From Deltaproteobacteria bacterium (GTDB lineage: Bacteria; Myxococcota_A; UBA796; GCA-2862545): a stretch of DNA of 64,000 nt. Positions 63,269 through 64,000 of the stretch are shown here, in pieces. Numbering within the stretch: the stretch's first letter is position 1; the number at the start of each line of letters is the position of its first letter. The translations under genes were made by a program, and so were the position numbers. The DNA is taken from assembly GCA_006226595.1 (NCBI GenBank), contig SBGP01000054.1, positions 1 through 64,000 on the forward strand, read 5' to 3'. The notes below the pieces were generated by a model. It did not search any database. It was not told the origin of the DNA and was given only the letters and a program-made list of their open reading frames with translations.

Positions 63269-64000
63269 ATGATACCTGCCTCCGAAAAGCGCCAGTTCCA
63301 CATTCGCTCGTGCCTCGGTCGCGGTGGCTTCGGAGAGGTGTACCGGGCGACCATGGTCAGCGCGGGCGGCGTGCGCTCCGACGTGGCCGTGAAGGTGCTT
63401 CACCAGGAGCTCGATCCCCGCTCGCAGGCGGTGGAGCGACTTCGTGACGAGGCCCGACTGCTCGGCATCCTCAACCACCCGAACATCCTCAAGGTCAGCG
63501 ACCTGGTGTTGCTCGAGGACCGGGTGGCGCTCGTCACCGAGTACGTGGAGGGCGCCGACCTCGACCAGTGTATCGAGGACGAGGCGGATGCGATTCCGCT
63601 GCGTCCGCTCGTCGAGGTGATCGGGCGCGTCGCCGATGCCCTGCACGCGGCGCATCACTCTCCCGGCGCGGACGGTGAGCCGCTCAAGCTCGTGCACCGC
63701 GACATCAAGCCGAGCAACATCCGCATCTCGCGCCATGGCAGCGTGAAGCTGCTCGACTTCGGCATCGCCAAGGCGACGGACGCCAAGCGCGAGGCAAAGA
63801 CGCAGACCAACGCGCTCATTGGCTCGTTCCTGTACATGGCGCCCGAGCGCTTCGAAGAGGGCGAGACGACGCCCGCTGCGGACGTCTACGCCCTCGGGCT
63901 GACGCTGTACGAGGGCATCGTCGGCAAGGCCGCCTTCGCGGACCTCAGCGTCAAGCAGCAGTACTACCTGGCCTTCGACCAGTCCAAGCACGACGAGGCC
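63269..64000 (+). CDS. Ser/Thr protein kinase, 3' end outside window
   Basis: 244 residues are visible and the frame is open to the last base. Glycine loop GRGGFGEVYRA, ATP lysine in VAVKVLHQEL, alpha-C Glu in RDEARLLGILNHPNI, catalytic loop HRDIKPSN, DFG intact in LLDFGIAKA, APE in LYMAPERFEEG. This is a PknB-like eukaryotic-type kinase. Unlike the kinase at 6119 it keeps DFG. The remaining C-lobe and any sensor or anchor lie beyond the window. Confidence 0.93.
   Translation, partial: MIPASEKRQFHIRSCLGRGGFGEVYRATMVSAGGVRSDVAVKVLHQELDPRSQAVERLRDEARLLGILNHPNILKVSDLVLLEDRVALVTEYVEGADLDQCIEDEADAIPLRPLVEVIGRVADALHAAHHSPGADGEPLKLVHRDIKPSNIRISRHGSVKLLDFGIAKATDAKREAKTQTNALIGSFLYMAPERFEEGETTPAADVYALGLTLYEGIVGKAAFADLSVKQQYYLAFDQSKHDEA

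Overview
The window is a densely packed piece of a very high G+C chromosome (about 70% by eye, genes on both strands, short or overlapping gaps). Several traits point to a Myxococcota-type or related deltaproteobacterial lineage: eukaryotic-like Ser/Thr kinases, many lipoproteins, MopE-type Asp-rich calcium motifs, a DUF3604 lipoprotein, a MauG-like di-heme peroxidase, an RCC1-repeat lipoprotein, a MORN-like repeat protein and a large type I PKS. I cannot name the species. I saw no rRNA, tRNA, CRISPR array, insertion sequence or phage gene.

Layout. 1-11.6 kb: a partial unknown gene and a Gly/Tyr-repeat lipoprotein; a minus-strand run purB-pdxH-YfhO-like membrane protein (purB and pdxH overlap by ATGA); a divergent membrane Ser/Thr kinase; a CopD-like membrane protein; a ChaC-like gene overlapping a secreted protein; an outer-membrane-like protein flanked by two copies of a short Cys-rich/MopE lipoprotein gene. 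11.6-17.6 kb: threonine biosynthesis, with thrA (aspartokinase-homoserine dehydrogenase) and thrB overlapping, and thrC separated from them by an opposite-strand DUF1963 gene. 17.6-36.3 kb: an MFS exporter divergent from a LysR regulator, a DUF3604 lipoprotein with a methyltransferase, fdhD, several unknown proteins, a GT-C-like membrane protein, a pyrophosphatase-like gene, an exonuclease/endonuclease/phosphatase-family membrane protein, UDP-glucose/GDP-mannose dehydrogenase, a hydrolase lipoprotein and a membrane protein with repeated PH-like modules.

36.8-39.5 kb holds the most striking pair. A stand-alone heme-NO-binding (H-NOX) sensor sits two bases ahead of a hybrid histidine kinase that starts with an HNOBA domain and ends in a degenerate receiver. 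It is followed by 723 bp without a convincing gene, with a repeated 16-bp dyad and then a T-rich, A-poor, low-GC leader before a di-heme cytochrome c peroxidase. Next come an RNase J-like nuclease and a Cache-HAMP class III cyclase whose divergent start codons overlap.

44.8-55.7 kb is a seven-gene minus-strand run: Tat-exported protein, 72-aa membrane protein, LytS-type kinase, LytTR regulator, a 2320-aa fully reducing PKS (KS-AT-DH-ER-KR-ACP plus an unusual C-terminal hot-dog-like domain), and a SAM methyltransferase. It looks like a regulated lipid or polyketide locus. 55.8-64 kb: a thioredoxin-fold lipoprotein, recN, a second GT-C-like membrane protein, the RCC1 lipoprotein, an NPPW methyltransferase, a DUF4404 protein and a Ser/Thr kinase cut off by the window end.
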